A stretch of 64,000 nt of DNA from Psychrobacter sp. P11F6 (lineage in GTDB: Bacteria; Pseudomonadota; Gammaproteobacteria; Pseudomonadales; Moraxellaceae). The stretch is taken from assembly GCF_001435295.1 (NCBI RefSeq), contig NZ_CM003594.1:2996574-3060573 (forward strand), read 5' to 3'. Below are positions 62,571 to 64,000 of this stretch, in pieces; the stretch's first letter is position 1; each line of letters starts with the position of its first letter. The translations under genes and the position numbers were made by a program. The notes under the pieces were generated by a model. That model was not told the DNA's origin and searched no databases. It was given only the letters and a program-made list of their open reading frames with translations.

Positions 62571-62615
62571 TATTAATCAATAAATGACTAATCAACAAAT
62601 TATTAATCAACAATA
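62571..62615. repeat. Three tandem 15-bp repeats upstream of metY
   Basis: Units TATTAATCAATAAAT, GACTAATCAACAAAT and TATTAATCAACAATA follow without gaps. They lie 25-69 bases upstream of the metY start, in its promoter or leader. The spacing of about one and a half helical turns would put neighbouring sites on opposite faces. Confidence 0.5.
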
Positions 62616-62662
62616 TGTCACTGAAAATTCAGATAAAAAACAATCCACCAAATCATAGCAAT

Positions 62663-62697
62663 AAAAAAAGCCAAGTTCATCAAAACTTAGCTTTTTA
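62663..62697 (-). terminator. Intrinsic terminator of nfuA
   Basis: AAAAAGCTAAGTT/AACTTGGCTTTTT stem with one mismatch, 6-base loop and seven T on the minus strand, about 55 bases past the nfuA stop. Confidence 0.85.
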
Positions 62698-62749
62698 ATT
62701 AAAATAACTCTTCAGACATTACTTAACGCTTTGGCTTTTACTGAGATTT

Positions 62750-63433
62750 CTATTTATAGTAAGCGTTTTCGGTACGGGTATGATCGGTCTCGTCAATCAC
62801 TTGGGTCAGCTCTGGAATTTGTTGTTTCAGCTGCACTTCAACGCCTTGACGTAAGGTCATGTCAACGGCTGAACAGCCTTGGCAACCACCACCAAACTTC
62901 AATACCGCAGTCAGCCCAACGCCTTCTTCATCAATCAGTTCAAGCAATTGTACGTCGCCACCATGCGCCGCTAAGCCGGGATTAATCTCTGACTGCAATA
63001 CGTAGTTGATACGCTCTTCGACACTGGCATCCGCACCCACTTTAGGCACTTTAGAATTTGGCGCGCGGAAGGTCAGCTGACCACCAAAACGGTCTTTATT
63101 ATAATCAATCACCGCATCTTCTAAATAAGGAACAGACGCCGCTTCGATAAAGGCAGAAAAACTGTCATACGTAAAACGCAGGTCAGCGCTATCCTCTTCG
63201 CCCGGTTGGTTATAAGCCATACAGCACTCTGCACGCGGCGTACCTGGATGCTCAACGAAAATACGCACGCCGATACCATCGGTATCCTGCTTGGATAACA
63301 AATCTGCTAAGTAGCTTTGGGCTGACTCAGTAATAGTAATATTGCTCTTTGCTACAGTTTGCTCAGTATCTAGCGCTGATTCATAGTCTGCTGACTGATC
63401 TAGTTGGCTCTCAGCTTGGTTGTGCTCACTCAT
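62750..63433 (-). CDS. nfuA: Fe-S biogenesis protein NfuA
   Basis: A 227-residue iron-sulfur carrier. The N-terminal degenerate A-type domain (about residues 30-125; [36 protein letters not shown]) serves for target recognition. The C-terminal Nfu domain (about 140-215) has the cluster-binding [16 protein letters not shown]. The N-terminal stretch of about 30 acidic and polar residues is longer than in E. coli NfuA (191 residues). The gene is single, ending in its own terminator. The start at 63433 follows AGGACATATTATGAG-type sequence (AGGAC). Confidence 0.94.
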   Translation of the reverse strand: MSEHNQAESQLDQSADYESALDTEQTVAKSNITITESAQSYLADLLSKQDTDGIGVRIFVEHPGTPRAECCMAYNQPGEEDSADLRFTYDSFSAFIEAASVPYLEDAVIDYNKDRFGGQLTFRAPNSKVPKVGADASVEERINYVLQSEINPGLAAHGGDVQLLELIDEEGVGLTAVLKFGGGCQGCSAVDMTLRQGVEVQLKQQIPELTQVIDETDHTRTENAYYK

Positions 63434-63934
63434 AATATGTCCTATACGTTATGACACAAACGCTATATCTGTCATGGCTACTGTGTCGTGAATTTAAAAT
63501 TAGGTAGCGGGTATAAGTTATGCGGGTTATCAATCATTACGGTCTGTTGTCTTAAAGTGTTGACTGCCGTTGTTATAACATTTTGCTCAATTTATAGCAG
63601 CTATTATAACGTACTCAGCCGACAATTCCGACTGCGCTACTGTGAATTAAACCAAAATGCTCACAAATGACTGCTATCGGTTTTATTAATGCTTTATTAA
63701 CAATGACGAAATAGAGACGACAAATAGCGCTTTTTTAATGATTGATATATCCCCTACTATATAAAGACAGCTACCGTGATTATCAAGCTATTTAAATACC
63801 TAACCAAGATAGCACCTTGATTTAATATTCAATTTTATATACTATAATTAAACATAATAATTTTTAACACTTCAGAAATGAATATTGCTTTTTATAATTG
63901 TTGTCTCTTTATCTTGCCTTATTAGGAGCATTCC
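63434..63934. other. 501-bp divergent intergenic region at the right end
   Basis: Very AT-rich toward its right end. A good -10 (TATAAT at 63843-63848, plus strand) lies about 87 bases before the next gene, but no -35 at proper spacing is clear. No gene is visible. Confidence 0.4.
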
Positions 63935-64000
63935 ATGAGTAAATCCTTTAATGACATCACGAAACACGTCTCTAGCAACATGGTTAAATTACACAAAATT
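63935..64000 (+). CDS. Start of a gene cut by the window end (possibly carboxymuconolactone decarboxylase family)
   Basis: ATG at 63935 follows TTAGGAGCATTCC, a strong ribosome binding site. The 22 visible residues begin MSKSFNDITKHVSSNMVKLH. This resembles the opening of AhpD-like carboxymuconolactone decarboxylase family proteins (xxEITxxxxxNMxKL). With so little sequence the family call is a guess; that a gene starts here is likely. Confidence 0.5.
   Translation, partial: MSKSFNDITKHVSSNMVKLHKI

Noticed and set aside
62571..62615. CRISPR-like reading of the tandem repeats before metY
   Set aside because: Units are 15 bp, directly adjacent with no spacers, and there are only three; no cas genes are nearby.

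Overview
The window looks like chromosomal DNA of a Moraxellaceae gammaproteobacterium, most probably Psychrobacter. I base this on moderate-to-low G+C, on the protein sequences, and on gene orders typical of that family (ibaG-murA-hisG-hisD-hisC, pilMNOPQ next to aroKB, tRNA-Trp-secE-nusG-rplKAJL-rpoBC next to rpsL-rpsG-fusA-tuf). The genus is inferred from memory of protein families, not from a search. Almost everything is core housekeeping DNA. I see no prophage, CRISPR array, transposase gene, toxin-antitoxin pair or defence island.

Layout. 1-4.7 kb: end of an unknown ORF, a BLUF-like protein with an altered flavin pocket, a secreted PEBP-like protein, a HAD phosphatase, a small membrane protein and the polyamine-binding lipoprotein PotD. 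4.8-7.6 kb: two tandemly duplicated FUSC-family membrane proteins. 7.7-13.8 kb: gltB-gltD (glutamate synthase). 14.7-17.7 kb: aroK-aroB followed by a SPOR-domain (DamX-like) gene. 17.9-23.2 kb: pilM-N-O-P-Q for type IV pilus assembly, divergent from the PBP1A gene (23.4-26.1 kb). 26.2-26.8 kb: a DUF6586-like gene. 26.9-45.6 kb: the transcription/translation block, all on the minus strand: rpsL-rpsG-fusA-tuf, tRNA-Trp, secE-nusG-rplK-rplA, rplJ-rplL, rpoB-rpoC. 46-47.1 kb: an EcsC-family protein. 47.6-50.6 kb: fabB-pabB on the plus strand. 50.7-56 kb: ibaG-murA-hisG-hisD-hisC on the minus strand. 56.1-60 kb: an esterase, a BON-domain lipoprotein (DolP-like), yraN, and divergent rsmI. 60.1-63.4 kb: a PfkB/adenosine-kinase-like gene, metY and nfuA. 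The window ends inside a new plus-strand gene.

How it works together. The minus-strand block couples RNA polymerase, NusG, SecE and ribosomal protein/elongation factor synthesis. Regulatory structure can be read directly: consensus promoters before rpsL, tuf and tRNA-Trp, a recognisable L10 leader before rplJ, and two terminator-like hairpins between rplL and rpoB. PilMNOPQ forms the type IV pilus alignment subcomplex and secretin, and aroKB supplies the shikimate pathway that feeds chorismate to PabB.

The parts most worth a second look are small: a family of three palindromic (MITE/REP-like) elements at 2.8, 17.1 and 26.2 kb, the BLUF-like protein lacking the usual flavin-contact Asn, alternative hairpins between gltB and gltD, three 15-bp iterons upstream of metY, and the FUSC duplication that seems to have copied a terminator. 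I found no convincing large undescribed system.
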